A stretch of DNA of 64,000 nucleotides from Pseudodonghicola flavimaris (GTDB lineage: Bacteria > Pseudomonadota > Alphaproteobacteria > Rhodobacterales > Rhodobacteraceae): positions 1 through 64,000 of the forward strand of contig NZ_JASNJD010000025.1 in assembly GCF_030164425.1 (NCBI RefSeq). Reading direction: 5' to 3'. Below are positions 36,041-43,925 of this stretch, in pieces (position 1 is the stretch's first letter; each line of letters starts with the position of its first letter). The notes beneath the pieces were generated by a model. It ran no database searches. It worked only from the letters and a program-made list of their open reading frames with translations, and was not told the origin of the DNA. The translations under genes and the position numbers were made by a program.

Positions 36041-36805
36041 TCATGGCCGGGCCTCACCAGTTTCTCGCCTGACGAAGAGGCCCTCGGCCTGCGGGGCGAT
36101 GCCCGCCTGCGGCAACGCCGGGACGGGTGAAGGAGCGCCGCCGACCGTCCGGTGAGGCGACACAGAACCGATCGCAGACCCGCCGTCGTCGCGGCTGATG
36201 AAGATCGCCGCCTCACGCCAATCGAGCGGCCGGGCTGCAGCAACAGTGCCGCCCGATGGCCGCTCGCCAAGCAGCACGGGCGCAAGCGCGGCGACATAGG
36301 CACGCGTCTCGGCCGGCAACGGACGATCCGCCAAACGGTATTCGTCGTAGCGGGCAGGACCGGCATTATAGGCCGCCAGCATCGCCGTGACATTGCCATA
36401 GCGGTCCCACATCTCGCGCAGATAGGCCGTGCCCGCGAGGATGTTGTCACGCGGCTCGAAAGGGTCTCCGCCAAGACCATGACGGATGCGCAGCCCGGCC
36501 CAGGTGTCGGGCATGACCTGCATCAGCCCCATCGCGCCAGCGGAAGAAACCGCACGCAGATCGCCCGCACTCTCTGCCCGCATCACGGCCATGATCCATG
36601 TCGTCGGAATGCCGAAGCGCTGCGATGCCTCGGTGACCTGGGCGGCGTAGGGATGCGCGGCGATTGCGTGTTCGGGCACACCGGTTTGCGCGAAGAGCGG
36701 CTGCGTGGCAGTGGCCGGAAGGAAGAGGCCGGAAAGAAGAAGGAGGAGCATGCGGCGGCGGGCGCCGCATCTCCCCGAAGCGGGACGGGTGCAGGACATT
36801 GTCAT
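36041..36805 (-). CDS. Lytic transglycosylase, VirB1-like
   Basis: A 254-residue exported muramidase: signal peptide (MLLLLLSGLFLPATATQPLF), then the SLT domain with catalytic glutamate in MRAESAGDLRAVSSAGAMGL near residue 78, LMQVMPDTWA, and AAYNAGPARYDEY. It opens peptidoglycan for channel assembly. The gene lies 2 bases after the DUF736 gene in the repA-to-relaxase operon. Confidence 0.9.
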   Translation of the reverse strand: MTMSCTRPASGRCGARRRMLLLLLSGLFLPATATQPLFAQTGVPEHAIAAHPYAAQVTEASQRFGIPTTWIMAVMRAESAGDLRAVSSAGAMGLMQVMPDTWAGLRIRHGLGGDPFEPRDNILAGTAYLREMWDRYGNVTAMLAAYNAGPARYDEYRLADRPLPAETRAYVAALAPVLLGERPSGGTVAAARPLDWREAAIFISRDDGGSAIGSVSPHRTVGGAPSPVPALPQAGIAPQAEGLFVRRETGEARP

Positions 36806-36807
36806 TT

Positions 36808-37143
36808 TCAGTCCTGCTCATCCCGCTTCTTCGGGCGGGTCCAGTGCAGCCCCCATGCCCTGCCCTCCTCATCCGACTGGAACAGGCGGGCGCGGATCGG
36901 ATGCCGGAAAACCGGATCATCGAGCAGGACCGAAACGAACGCCCCAGCGGTTTCGCCGGTGTGTTTCCAGCCCGCGCCAACCTCCGGGCCCTCCTCGTCA
37001 CCGAGGTGGATACGATAGGCAGGAGCCTTCTCGGTATCGACATTGTCGGTGGGAACAAAGGTCAGCTCCAGGTCGAGCGAGAGCGAGCGAAGCTGTCCGG
37101 CATAGCCGGACGAGGTGCGGGTGAATTGACCGATCTGTGGCAT
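36808..37143 (-). CDS. DUF736 protein (first copy)
   Basis: A 111-residue protein from the ATG at 37143 (MPQIGQFTRTSSGYAGQLRS), which has an AGGAAGGAG site; an upstream in-frame start is poorly placed. DUF736 proteins are common on alphaproteobacterial conjugative elements and have no assigned function. Motif AGWKHTGETAGAFVSVLLDD then WTRPKKRDEQD. A second, clearly diverged copy is at 42475-42798. Confidence 0.88.
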   Translation of the reverse strand: MPQIGQFTRTSSGYAGQLRSLSLDLELTFVPTDNVDTEKAPAYRIHLGDEEGPEVGAGWKHTGETAGAFVSVLLDDPVFRHPIRARLFQSDEEGRAWGLHWTRPKKRDEQD

Positions 37144-37210
37144 TGGAGGCTCCTTCCTCATGCGGTGAGTGGGATGCGGGCCGCTTGCACGTCCCGCCAT
37201 GAGCGCGCCG

Positions 37211-37753
37211 TCACCGATCCGGCGCGCGCCAGACGAGGCGGCCATCGCCGCCCTCATCGGTGAACAGTGGACTGGCCCGGCCGATCACGGCCGAGGTGGG
37301 GAACGGACCGAAATATCGGCCATCGAAGCTGTCAGAGACCGCCGGGTTCATCAGGAAAACCTCGCCCTCGGCGATGGTGCGGCAGCCCTGCCAGACAGGA
37401 AGATCGCGGCCCTGGCTGTCGCGCTCTCGCGCCTCCCCCAGGTGTCTGCCATCGACGGTGATCGCGGCGACGTCACGGCAGACCCGTTGTCCCGGCAGCC
37501 CGATGACGTGCTTCAGGATCGGTACATCGCGACCGACATAGCCGCGCGCGACCATGAAACCTGCAAAGGGTTCGGGCGGCATGACCACGACCAGATCTGG
37601 CACCTCGAGCCGATCCGCCGGCGCTATGGTGTAGAAACCAATCGGCACGCTGGCCGAGGCGTTCCAGACCAGCCGTGGCGCAACCGGAATGCTGCCGGCG
37701 ATGACGGTGGCGACCGCCGCGACCGTCGCCATGATGTAGCGGGCACGGGTCAT
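37211..37753 (-). CDS. traF: TraF-type S26 conjugative peptidase
   Basis: A 180-residue protein from the ATG at 37753. Membrane segment near the start (ATVAAVATVIAGSIPVA), catalytic-serine region ASVPIGFYTIAPADRLEVPD near residue 35, and LKHVIGLPGQRVCRD with the lysine of the Ser-Lys pair near 80. TraF peptidases mature the TrbC pilin, often by cyclisation. Its start overlaps the DUF2840 stop (ATGA). Confidence 0.9.
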   Translation of the reverse strand: MTRARYIMATVAAVATVIAGSIPVAPRLVWNASASVPIGFYTIAPADRLEVPDLVVVMPPEPFAGFMVARGYVGRDVPILKHVIGLPGQRVCRDVAAITVDGRHLGEARERDSQGRDLPVWQGCRTIAEGEVFLMNPAVSDSFDGRYFGPFPTSAVIGRASPLFTDEGGDGRLVWRAPDR

Positions 37754-38271
37754 TTTCCGATCTCCCGGCGCCGGAGCCATGCGGCATGGCGTTCCGCCGT
37801 ATAGGCGCGCGGCGCTTCGCCCGCCTTCATCCAGTGGGCGACATGGCGCCAGTGGTCGGGATCGACCTCGGCAGGGTCGATCCCGAGACCCTCGATAGCA
37901 TCGACATGGCGCAGGACCTCTTCGACCTTGGGCCAGCCTTCGATCTTCAACAAAATCTCGCCACCGGGACGCACGCAGGGCAGCGTCTGACAGGCGCTAC
38001 CAGGCGCGATCGCGCGCACAATGTCGATGCGCGAAACAACGGTTCCGTAGTCATTCGCCGCCCAGCGGACGAAGCCAAACACGGCGCCGGGACGGAAGAA
38101 GACGATGCGGCGGCTGCGGTCGAGGATCTGCGTTCCGGCCTCCTGGCCGAACCTGATCCAGAACTCGATCCGCTTCTCCACCCAGGTCAGTTCCACGCGC
38201 GTCAGCTCGCCGCCGGAATGGGCGTCGAACGATCCGTCTCCGGTCACGCCGGGGATCACAAAGCCGGTCAT
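37750..38271 (-). CDS. DUF2840 protein
   Basis: A 173-residue protein with LTRVELTWVEKRIEFWIRFG and FRPGAVFGFVRWAANDYGTV, matching DUF2840 as I recall it, always between the ParA/RHH pair and TraF in these elements. No catalytic motif seen; several aromatic residues and a basic tail (AAWLRRREIGK). It is coupled by 4-base overlaps to the genes on each side. Confidence 0.8.
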   Translation of the reverse strand: MTGFVIPGVTGDGSFDAHSGGELTRVELTWVEKRIEFWIRFGQEAGTQILDRSRRIVFFRPGAVFGFVRWAANDYGTVVSRIDIVRAIAPGSACQTLPCVRPGGEILLKIEGWPKVEEVLRHVDAIEGLGIDPAEVDPDHWRHVAHWMKAGEAPRAYTAERHAAWLRRREIGK

Positions 38272-38522
38272 TGAGGTTCTCCTTCGGGTTTCGGATATTC
38301 GCGCCCGAGCAACTCGCGCAGCATGTCAGCGACAGTGACGCCTCGGCTGAAAGCTGCGACCTTGATGCGACCGCGCAGGTCCGGGGTGATGTCGATGGTA
38401 AGCCGGGCCGTATAGATCGCCGCCGCGCGACCGTGTGCGGATGGCGCCTCGCCAGCCTTGATCCAGGTCTCGGCATCGACTGGCCGCGCGGCGAAACCAC
38501 GCTTGTCATTGCGCCCGGTCAT
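38268..38522 (-). CDS. Ribbon-helix-helix partition or regulatory protein
   Basis: An 84-residue protein with a basic N-terminus and a C-terminal ribbon-helix-helix (YTARLTIDITPDLRGRIKVA, then AFSRGVTVADMLRELLGREY). Next to parA and of this size it is probably the centromere-binding partner, ParG-like, and may also repress the operon. Overlaps parA and DUF2840 by 4 bases each. Confidence 0.8.
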   Translation of the reverse strand: MTGRNDKRGFAARPVDAETWIKAGEAPSAHGRAAAIYTARLTIDITPDLRGRIKVAAFSRGVTVADMLRELLGREYPKPEGEPQ

Positions 38523-39172
38523 ACCGCCACCTTCCCAAGACCGAGGCGCCCGATCTCAGACGTCAGCGCCGCGATCTCTCGGGCAGCAGGCGATTGACGG
38601 TCGATGTCACTGGCGAGGCGACCGGTTTGCGCCGCATCTGCAAAGACGACGCGCTGACCAATCGTGCTGGCAAGCACAGGAGGATTGTGATCCGCCAGCG
38701 CCTCGGCGGTGTCCCGGGCGATAACGGTGCGCGCGCCGCAGCGGTTGAGCAGGAAGCGGGCGACAAGTTCCGGCCGATAAATGCGGGCCTCCCCAAGGAG
38801 GGACAGCATCTCGGCAGAGGCCCAGCCATCGAATGGCGAGGGCTGTACCGGGATCAGCACCAGATCGGCGGTGAGCAGCGCTGAGCGCATGAGCCCCGCA
38901 ACACGCGGTGGGCCATCAATAACGACATGATCGACTGTGCGGGCAAGTTCGGGGACTTCGCGGTGCAGGGTGTCACGGGCCAGGCCGAGGGTGCCGAAGA
39001 GCCGCGGCAGACCTTCGCGGGCGCGTTGCTGCGACCAGTCCAGGGCGGAGCCTTGCGGGTCGGCATCGATCAGGGTGACGCGCTTGCCCTGTATCGCCAA
39101 TTCGCCAGCAATATGGAGCGCCAGCGTCGTCTTGCCGACGCCACCCTTCTGATTGAGCAGAGCGACGATCAT
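38519..39172 (-). CDS. parA: ParA-family partition ATPase
   Basis: A 217-residue ATPase with the deviant Walker A at the N-terminus (NQKGGVGKTTLALHIAGELA), LIDADPQGSALDW (Walker A') and HVVIDGPPRVAGLMRSALL (Walker B). It segregates the element at cell division together with the ribbon-helix-helix protein. Length fits small ParA (type Ib). Its start overlaps the repA stop. Confidence 0.92.
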   Translation of the reverse strand: MIVALLNQKGGVGKTTLALHIAGELAIQGKRVTLIDADPQGSALDWSQQRAREGLPRLFGTLGLARDTLHREVPELARTVDHVVIDGPPRVAGLMRSALLTADLVLIPVQPSPFDGWASAEMLSLLGEARIYRPELVARFLLNRCGARTVIARDTAEALADHNPPVLASTIGQRVVFADAAQTGRLASDIDRQSPAAREIAALTSEIGRLGLGKVAV

Positions 39173-40344
39173 TCGCCACCTCCCGGCAATTCGAGAGGAA
39201 GGCGGGGCGTATCTGGATGATCGGAGGCTGCTGCGACACCCTGATCGGAAGCCGTTCGCGGCACCGATGGGGCGACGGCTGCCTTCGTCTTACCGGCCTG
39301 GCTGAGGCTCTTTGCGGTGGCACGGATGAGGTTTTCCACATCACGCGCGCGCTCTTCAAAGTTAGACTCTTTGTTAGACTCTAAGTTAAGGGGGCGATTT
39401 CCGCTTTTGCTTCCGTGCGTTACCCCCTGTTTGGGTTCCTGATAGCACGAGCCTTCGGTTCCTGATAGCACGATAGCCCGGGTTCCCGATAGCACGAGCC
39501 CATTCACAGGTTTTCCACAGCCCGGAGCAGGCTCGAAAGCCAGCAGCTTGCGGCCACCAACCTCTGTCTCGAGAAAGAGCGTATAACCCGGCAGCGGCTG
39601 CCGCCGGATGATGTCGCGAAGCTCGAAGGCGAAGCGCTTGAAGGGGGACAGCGCCCCGGACTTCTGGTGAAGATGATGGAAGTCGAAACGCCAACCTTCA
39701 CGTTGCCTGCCACCATGCTTGCGCACCAGGCGATAGAGCCAACGGTCGAGCCCGCCAGTCAGGTCGAAATACGCCCGATCAATGGTGAGGATGAGTGCAT
39801 TGTCGAGCACGGCCTGGTAGAACCAGTCGGGCACGATCAACTCGATGCCGTCCGGGCGCCCCTCCCTGTCGCTGCGCTCCTGCCATTCGTTGATCCAGGA
39901 GAAGCGATGGCGACGTCCTTCCGCCGGCTGCCGGATCGAGGTGGAGATCGTCGTCGACTGGAGACGATCCAACGCCGCCTTCAGGCGCTGATAGTCCCGC
40001 GCACCGGTTCCGCGACCGACATAGGTGAGGATCTCGTAAGGGGTGGCGGCCATCAGCCGGGAGGTGCGCAGCCCCGCGTCACGCGCCTCGACGATCTGGC
40101 TCGCCGCCCAGATCAGGATGTCGGCATCCCAGATTGTGGCCATACCGTGATCGGGAACCGCCTCGACCCGGATGCTGACGCTACCAGCGGCAAAGTCGAT
40201 CGGTGCGACCCGTTTGGATTTGGCGAGGGAGAAAAAGGGATAGGCCATGAGGTCTTGCGCATCTCTTGGGGCGAAATCCCCGGGCAGCGCGCGGAACAGA
40301 TCGAGCTGTCCACGCTCGGAACGGGGTCTGCGTCCATCAGTCAT
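39169..40344 (-). CDS. repA: RepA replication initiator (RPA family)
   Basis: A 391-residue protein starting MTDGRRPRSERGQLDLFRAL with DLMAYPFFSLAKSKRVAPID, DADILIWAASQIVEARDAG, YEILTYVGRGTGARDYQRLK and LDRWLYRLVRKHGGRQREGW: the initiator family of pTAR-like replicons. It should open the origin for autonomous replication, either as a plasmid or as the replicating phase of an ICE. The last third is low-complexity and its DNA contains iteron-like repeats (39434-39497), so the origin may lie within the gene. Confidence 0.9.
   Translation of the reverse strand: MTDGRRPRSERGQLDLFRALPGDFAPRDAQDLMAYPFFSLAKSKRVAPIDFAAGSVSIRVEAVPDHGMATIWDADILIWAASQIVEARDAGLRTSRLMAATPYEILTYVGRGTGARDYQRLKAALDRLQSTTISTSIRQPAEGRRHRFSWINEWQERSDREGRPDGIELIVPDWFYQAVLDNALILTIDRAYFDLTGGLDRWLYRLVRKHGGRQREGWRFDFHHLHQKSGALSPFKRFAFELRDIIRRQPLPGYTLFLETEVGGRKLLAFEPAPGCGKPVNGLVLSGTRAIVLSGTEGSCYQEPKQGVTHGSKSGNRPLNLESNKESNFEERARDVENLIRATAKSLSQAGKTKAAVAPSVPRTASDQGVAAASDHPDTPRLPLELPGGGE
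39434..39497. repeat. Iteron-like direct repeats inside repA
   Basis: Three copies of the 17-mer GGTTCCTGATAGCACGA at 39434, 39457 and 39481 (the third has one change, C for T), spaced 23 and 24 bases, about two helical turns. A smaller pair, GTTAGACTCT, occurs at 39361 and 39373. Repeats on one face of the helix next to or inside an initiator gene are what replication iterons look like. The protein there is correspondingly repetitive (VLSGTRAIVLSGTEG). Confidence 0.65.
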
Positions 40345-40362
40345 GAAGGTGTCACCCCCACG

Positions 40363-40644
40363 TCAGCGCACGAAGCGGCCGGGCTGCGGGAGGTTGGGGA
40401 GCGTGTGGCGTTTCGCTGGCAGCACCTGCCCGCGCGGGTCGGAAGTCGAGGTGACAGCGCCGCGTCCGACCCAGGCCTGCAGGTCCTCGATCGCATAGAC
40501 CACGCGTCCGCCCAGCTTGTGGTAGGCGGGACCGGTGCCATAGGTCCGGTGCTTCTCCAGCGTCCGAGCCGACAGGCTCAGGAACTGGGCGGCTTCCTTG
40601 GTGCGCAGATAGCGCGGGGGAAGTTCGGTTGAGATGGCGGACAT
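40363..40644 (-). CDS. AlpA-like helix-turn-helix protein
   Basis: A 93-residue protein with a MerR/AlpA-type HTH (PRYLRTKEAAQFLSLSARTL, EKHRTYGTGPAYHKLGGRVV, YAIEDLQAW). Such small proteins act as excisionase-like factors or regulators in mobile elements. It lies 18 bases upstream of repA and may control it. Confidence 0.85.
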   Translation of the reverse strand: MSAISTELPPRYLRTKEAAQFLSLSARTLEKHRTYGTGPAYHKLGGRVVYAIEDLQAWVGRGAVTSTSDPRGQVLPAKRHTLPNLPQPGRFVR

Positions 40645-40781
40645 CGGGCGTCTCCCTACTGTGTGTGACCAGTGCCGCGAAACAGCGGCTGATGACGGTC
40701 ACGATGGCGAAGCGCGTCCGGTCAGATGCAGTGGGGAGTTGGCAGGGGTAAATCCGCACACCGCGGCGCGGGATCCCCGAC

Positions 40782-41556
40782 CTAAAGGCGGCGCTGGTGA
40801 CGCAGGAGCTTGCGATAGCCGCCTGCGATCAGGTCACGTCCCTCGCGAAGGAGGCTGGAGACGGCAAAACGGGCCGAGGACACCTGCCATTCATCGCGGT
40901 CCAGGTGACCGGTACGGAACAAGACCTCGGCGATCTGCTTCTGGGTCGCGCCATGGAAGGCTGCGTCGGAGGCTTGAAGGACACGCCGCAGGCGCGCTTT
41001 CTGCTGCGCGGTCAGGCGGGTGTCGCGGGGGATGGATCGACGTCGATGCTGATCCGCCAGGAGCCGCTGGATTGCTTCGATGCGATCGAGACCCTCGAGG
41101 CCGAGAGGAACGGTGGCGACAAGCCGACCACGGTCTTTCAGGGGAGCGACGAGATGCAGGTATGTCCCGTCCGGCAGCCTGTGGCGCAGGTGCTTGCCAA
41201 TGGGGGACGCCCTGCCCGTCGGGGCGACTATTTCACTACCGGGGGCGTCTGACTCTTCGGCCAGTGCCTCGGGGGCGGCAACGAGCACCACGACACCTGT
41301 ATCGACCGCCGGACACCAGAACACCTCCGCAACGGAGGCGGGCAGCCCGGGCCGGATCGGGAAAGCACAACCCCCATCGACGGCCGACCTGATCCATCAG
41401 ATCAACCCTCTCCGGGGGTTCTCCTGCGAGCTTCGCGTAGTCATGCTGATATTCGGGATTGCGGCGCAGGCATTCCCAGCCGAGGTCCGGCGCAGCCAGA
41501 TCATCAAGATAGTCGTAGGCGGCCTGGTCACGCCAATTCGAGCGATCAGGTTGCAT
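40782..41556 (-). pseudogene. DUF6499/DUF2285 protein with frameshift
   Basis: The start frame (MQPDRSNWRDQAAYDYLDDL, LGWECLRRNPEYQHDYAKLA, GRRWGLCFPDPAR) is the N-terminal DUF6499 part. The continuation (LPASVAEVFWCPAVDTGVVV to GGYRKLLRHQRRL) lies one frame over; it carries the DUF2285 region (LTAQQKARLRRVLQASDAAF). Relatives code for both in one protein of about 255 residues. The shift is at a GGG/CCC run near 41340, so it may be a real one-base indel or a sequencing error. A GTG at 41324 could still give the C-terminal part alone. Function unknown; DNA binding is likely. Confidence 0.75.
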
Positions 41557-41635
41557 GGCATCGCCTCTCCCCTGGGTTGATCACAAGAAAGGATTCCAAG
41601 AGATCAATCACTTGGGAAGCCCGCCCCAAGGCATC

Positions 41636-41660
41636 AGGTGATGCGTGGCACGCATCACCT
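41636..41660. promoter_or_regulatory. Perfect 11-bp inverted repeat
   Basis: AGGTGATGCGT-ggc-ACGCATCACCT: a perfect hairpin with a 3-base loop, 3 bases past the stop of the minus-strand gene at 41663 and about 80 bases ahead of the DUF6499 start. No T run follows, so it could be an attenuating hairpin, an RNA-processing site or an operator. Confidence 0.5.
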
Positions 41661-41662
41661 CC

Positions 41663-41938
41663 TCAGGCGGTTCGCCCCGCCGCCAACTGCCGATACCCTT
41701 CCGAGCTCAACCAACGCGCGCGTTCAAGATGTGCGTCATGGACCAGACGCACCCGCTCTGGCTCTGTCTGCGCATCGAGACCTAGAATGATCTGCGCGGC
41801 CTCCTGCCAGCTCGCGCCCTCGCCTGCAGCATCGAGCAAACGCATATACTGCGCCATGTGATGACGGTCATACTCAGTCACCACGTCCCCCTGCGGCGGT
41901 ACATCCTGCAAGCTGCTGATCGTCACGCGCATCCCCAC
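41663..41938 (-). CDS. Small DUF2285-type element protein
   Basis: A 91-residue protein with YDRHHMAQYMRLLDAAGEGA, QEAAQIILGLDAQTEPERVR and HDAHLERARWLSSEGYRQLA. I recall this short family (often labelled DUF2285) as a constant neighbour of repA-type conjugative elements. Helical, no signal. A nearby in-frame ATG at 41932 is an alternative start. Function unknown. Confidence 0.7.
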   Translation of the reverse strand: MGMRVTISSLQDVPPQGDVVTEYDRHHMAQYMRLLDAAGEGASWQEAAQIILGLDAQTEPERVRLVHDAHLERARWLSSEGYRQLAAGRTA

Positions 41939-42031
41939 GGCGTTTGCTGCACATCCTTAGCACAGCCAGTTGACAGTTTTGTGAGCACGGCAATAGCGCA
42001 ATTCGGCTCTCTGCAAAACCTGCCGGAAAGG

Positions 42032-42280
42032 TCAGGCCTTCGAGGCAGCCTTCGCCTGAACATGCATCACTCCTATCCCCTGGTCGGAGTTCAGGAGCAG
42101 AATGCCATTCGCCTCGAAAGCCCGTCGGACCTGATCGCGCGTGGTCTCATAGACCTCGAGCCCGCTTTCGGATTCGAGACGCTTGAGCGCGGTCAAAGAT
42201 ACCCGGGCCTCATCCGCCAGCTGCTCCTGTGTCCAGCCAAGAAGCGCCCGCGCGGCCCGTGATTGTCGGGCGGTGATCAT
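42032..42280 (-). CDS. XRE-family HTH regulator
   Basis: An 82-residue protein from the ATG at 42280 (MITARQSRAARALLGWTQEQ), with the classical HTH of the lambda Cro type (LADEARVSLTALKRLESESG). The tail (RRAFEANGILLLNSDQGIGV) is typical of small Xre regulators on mobile elements. It stands alone with its own upstream gap and probably controls element maintenance genes. Confidence 0.88.
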   Translation of the reverse strand: MITARQSRAARALLGWTQEQLADEARVSLTALKRLESESGLEVYETTRDQVRRAFEANGILLLNSDQGIGVMHVQAKAASKA

Positions 42281-42474
42281 GCAGATCACCTCCCATCCGG
42301 CCCGGCGCAAACGCCAGAACTACGACTATTATAGTCGCATCATAGAATTTCACCACCAAAATTCTGACGTGTTTACATCGCGTTTTCGCTTTGGCGTCGC
42401 ATATTTCTGGAACCGATTCGGTTGCCCGGCTTGGCGGTCGGCCCCGGCCTTTCGACCGGGGCCTCGCGACGGCG

Positions 42475-42798
42475 TTATTCTCCGCGGCGACCGTTGGGGC
42501 GGGACCAGATCAGAGCGTAGCTCTCGCCGTCCTCGTCGTCGAAGAGGTTGGCGTAGATCGGGGCGGTGAAGCTCGGATCGTCGAGCTTGAGGCCCAGATA
42601 GTCGCGGCCCTCGCCCGAGCGCTTGGACCAGGCGGCGCCGATCTCGGCGCGGCCGACCAGGACGCGGTGGCTGGGGGCGTTCTCGCCGGTGGCGCGGGTG
42701 TCGGGAACGATGCGCACGCCCTGGACCTGAACGCTGAGGGTGACGATTTCGCCGGTGAATTCGTTGCCGGTCTTCTTGAAGGTGCCGATGGTTGCCAT
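42475..42798 (-). CDS. DUF736 protein (second copy)
   Basis: A 107-residue protein from the ATG at 42798 (MATIGTFKKTGNEFTGEIVT) with GAAWSKRSGEGRDYLGLKLD and LFDDEDGESYALIWSRPNGR. Same family as 36808-37143 but only distantly similar, so this is an old paralogue. A good GGAGACCTAAA site precedes it. Function unknown. Confidence 0.9.
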   Translation of the reverse strand: MATIGTFKKTGNEFTGEIVTLSVQVQGVRIVPDTRATGENAPSHRVLVGRAEIGAAWSKRSGEGRDYLGLKLDDPSFTAPIYANLFDDEDGESYALIWSRPNGRRGE

Positions 42799-43354
42799 TT
42801 TAGGTCTCCGTTTTCCGTTTCCGGGTCCGCACCATTGCGGCCCGATGGCGATCGACAGGCCGGAGACGACCGGCGGTGCACCCCCGGCGTGCCGGGGGCT
42901 GGACAGCAAAGGCAGAACTTTCTTGTTCCGCGCGGAATGGGCACAGCCCAAGGGAAGAAAGTTATGGCGGCGCTGTTGCGCCAAGCCGGTCGAGGCGTAG
43001 CCGATCTTCGGCCAGATCAGGCCATTGAAAGGGCCGTATGGAGCGGACATGGGACGGGCAAGGAACGGAGACGATGGCGATCGCGGATGCCCCTCAACCT
43101 GACCGGCTTTTCACCGGCGGGTTTGCTCACCCGCGACAGGCCATGCGCATCACGCTCCAGGCGCCCCGCCCGACGTGCCCCCCGCAATCACAGGTGCGAC
43201 TTGCCGCTCGAACGGTCCGCCATTACCACCGCACGGCCACGGGCCGCGACGCGGGTCTCATGCCGATCCGCACACCACCCCATACCGGGAATCTGACGAT
43301 TGGGATGGCAGTCCAGCACTGATCAGGCCCCGCCTCATCGGATCGTCGGCAATG
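42799..43354. other. Long leader region, no firm gene
   Basis: About 555 bases between two minus-strand genes. Frames exist on both strands (for example a plus-strand 94-codon frame from 43038), but none has a convincing start signal or recognisable protein pattern. I take it as the 5' untranslated and promoter region of the DUF736 gene. Confidence 0.35.
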
Positions 43355-43792
43355 TCAGGCGCTCACGGGAGAGCTGTCCGAAGGCTCAGAAGCCGAACCG
43401 GCAATGCGGAGAAAGGCGGAAACGCCAACGGCGCCAGCGCCGATGAATGCGAAGACTATCTGCCATGTCTCCGAGAGTATCATGGCCCTGGTGATCCCGA
43501 GGGTGGCGTGGAAGCCGGCGAGCACCGCCGGCACCACGAAAATCAGCGCGATGACAAACCGCGCCCAGAGCGGGCGCACGAGCAGGATCAGCGCCTGACC
43601 GATGGCAAGCGTCAACCCTGCGGCGAAGCCGCCGACGAGGATTGCACCGAACCAGCCTGCGCCGGTTCCATAGGCCCAAATGCCGGTATGAAGTCCGACG
43701 AGGAACGGCAGGGCGAAGACCGCGAGGTTGAACACCAACCAGCACAGGCCCGCAATGGCCGCGAAAGATGTAAGGATTCCGAGAACGATCAT
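43355..43792 (-). CDS. Small polytopic membrane protein
   Basis: A 145-residue protein from the ATG at 43792 (MIVLGILTSFAAIAGLCWLV), preceded by a GGGAG site. Four hydrophobic segments: residues about 2-22, 25-45 (GIWAYGTGAGWFGAILVGGF region), 70-95 (FVIALIFVVPAVLAGFHATL) and 105-130 (IVFAFIGAGAVGVSAFLRIA). It is a common unnamed gene in these elements; no domain recognised. Probably inner membrane. Confidence 0.75.
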   Translation of the reverse strand: MIVLGILTSFAAIAGLCWLVFNLAVFALPFLVGLHTGIWAYGTGAGWFGAILVGGFAAGLTLAIGQALILLVRPLWARFVIALIFVVPAVLAGFHATLGITRAMILSETWQIVFAFIGAGAVGVSAFLRIAGSASEPSDSSPVSA

Positions 43793-43925
43793 GGTGGAGA
43801 CTCCCGTTTGACTTGGAACGGTCGCGCCTTCCACCACCACCATGGCGCAAGGCGAACATAGCATGAAATCGCCCGGCATGGCGAGAGTTCTGCCGGGCAT
43901 GGTGGCGATGGATTGCTGGCAGCGC

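Noticed and set aside
39434-39497. Short CRISPR array
   Set aside because: Repeats are 17 bases with 6-7 base gaps, within a coding gene, and there are no cas genes; iterons fit better.
43175-43861. A 228-codon plus-strand open frame
   Set aside because: Mostly antisense to the small membrane protein gene, with low-complexity charged sequence and no family pattern.
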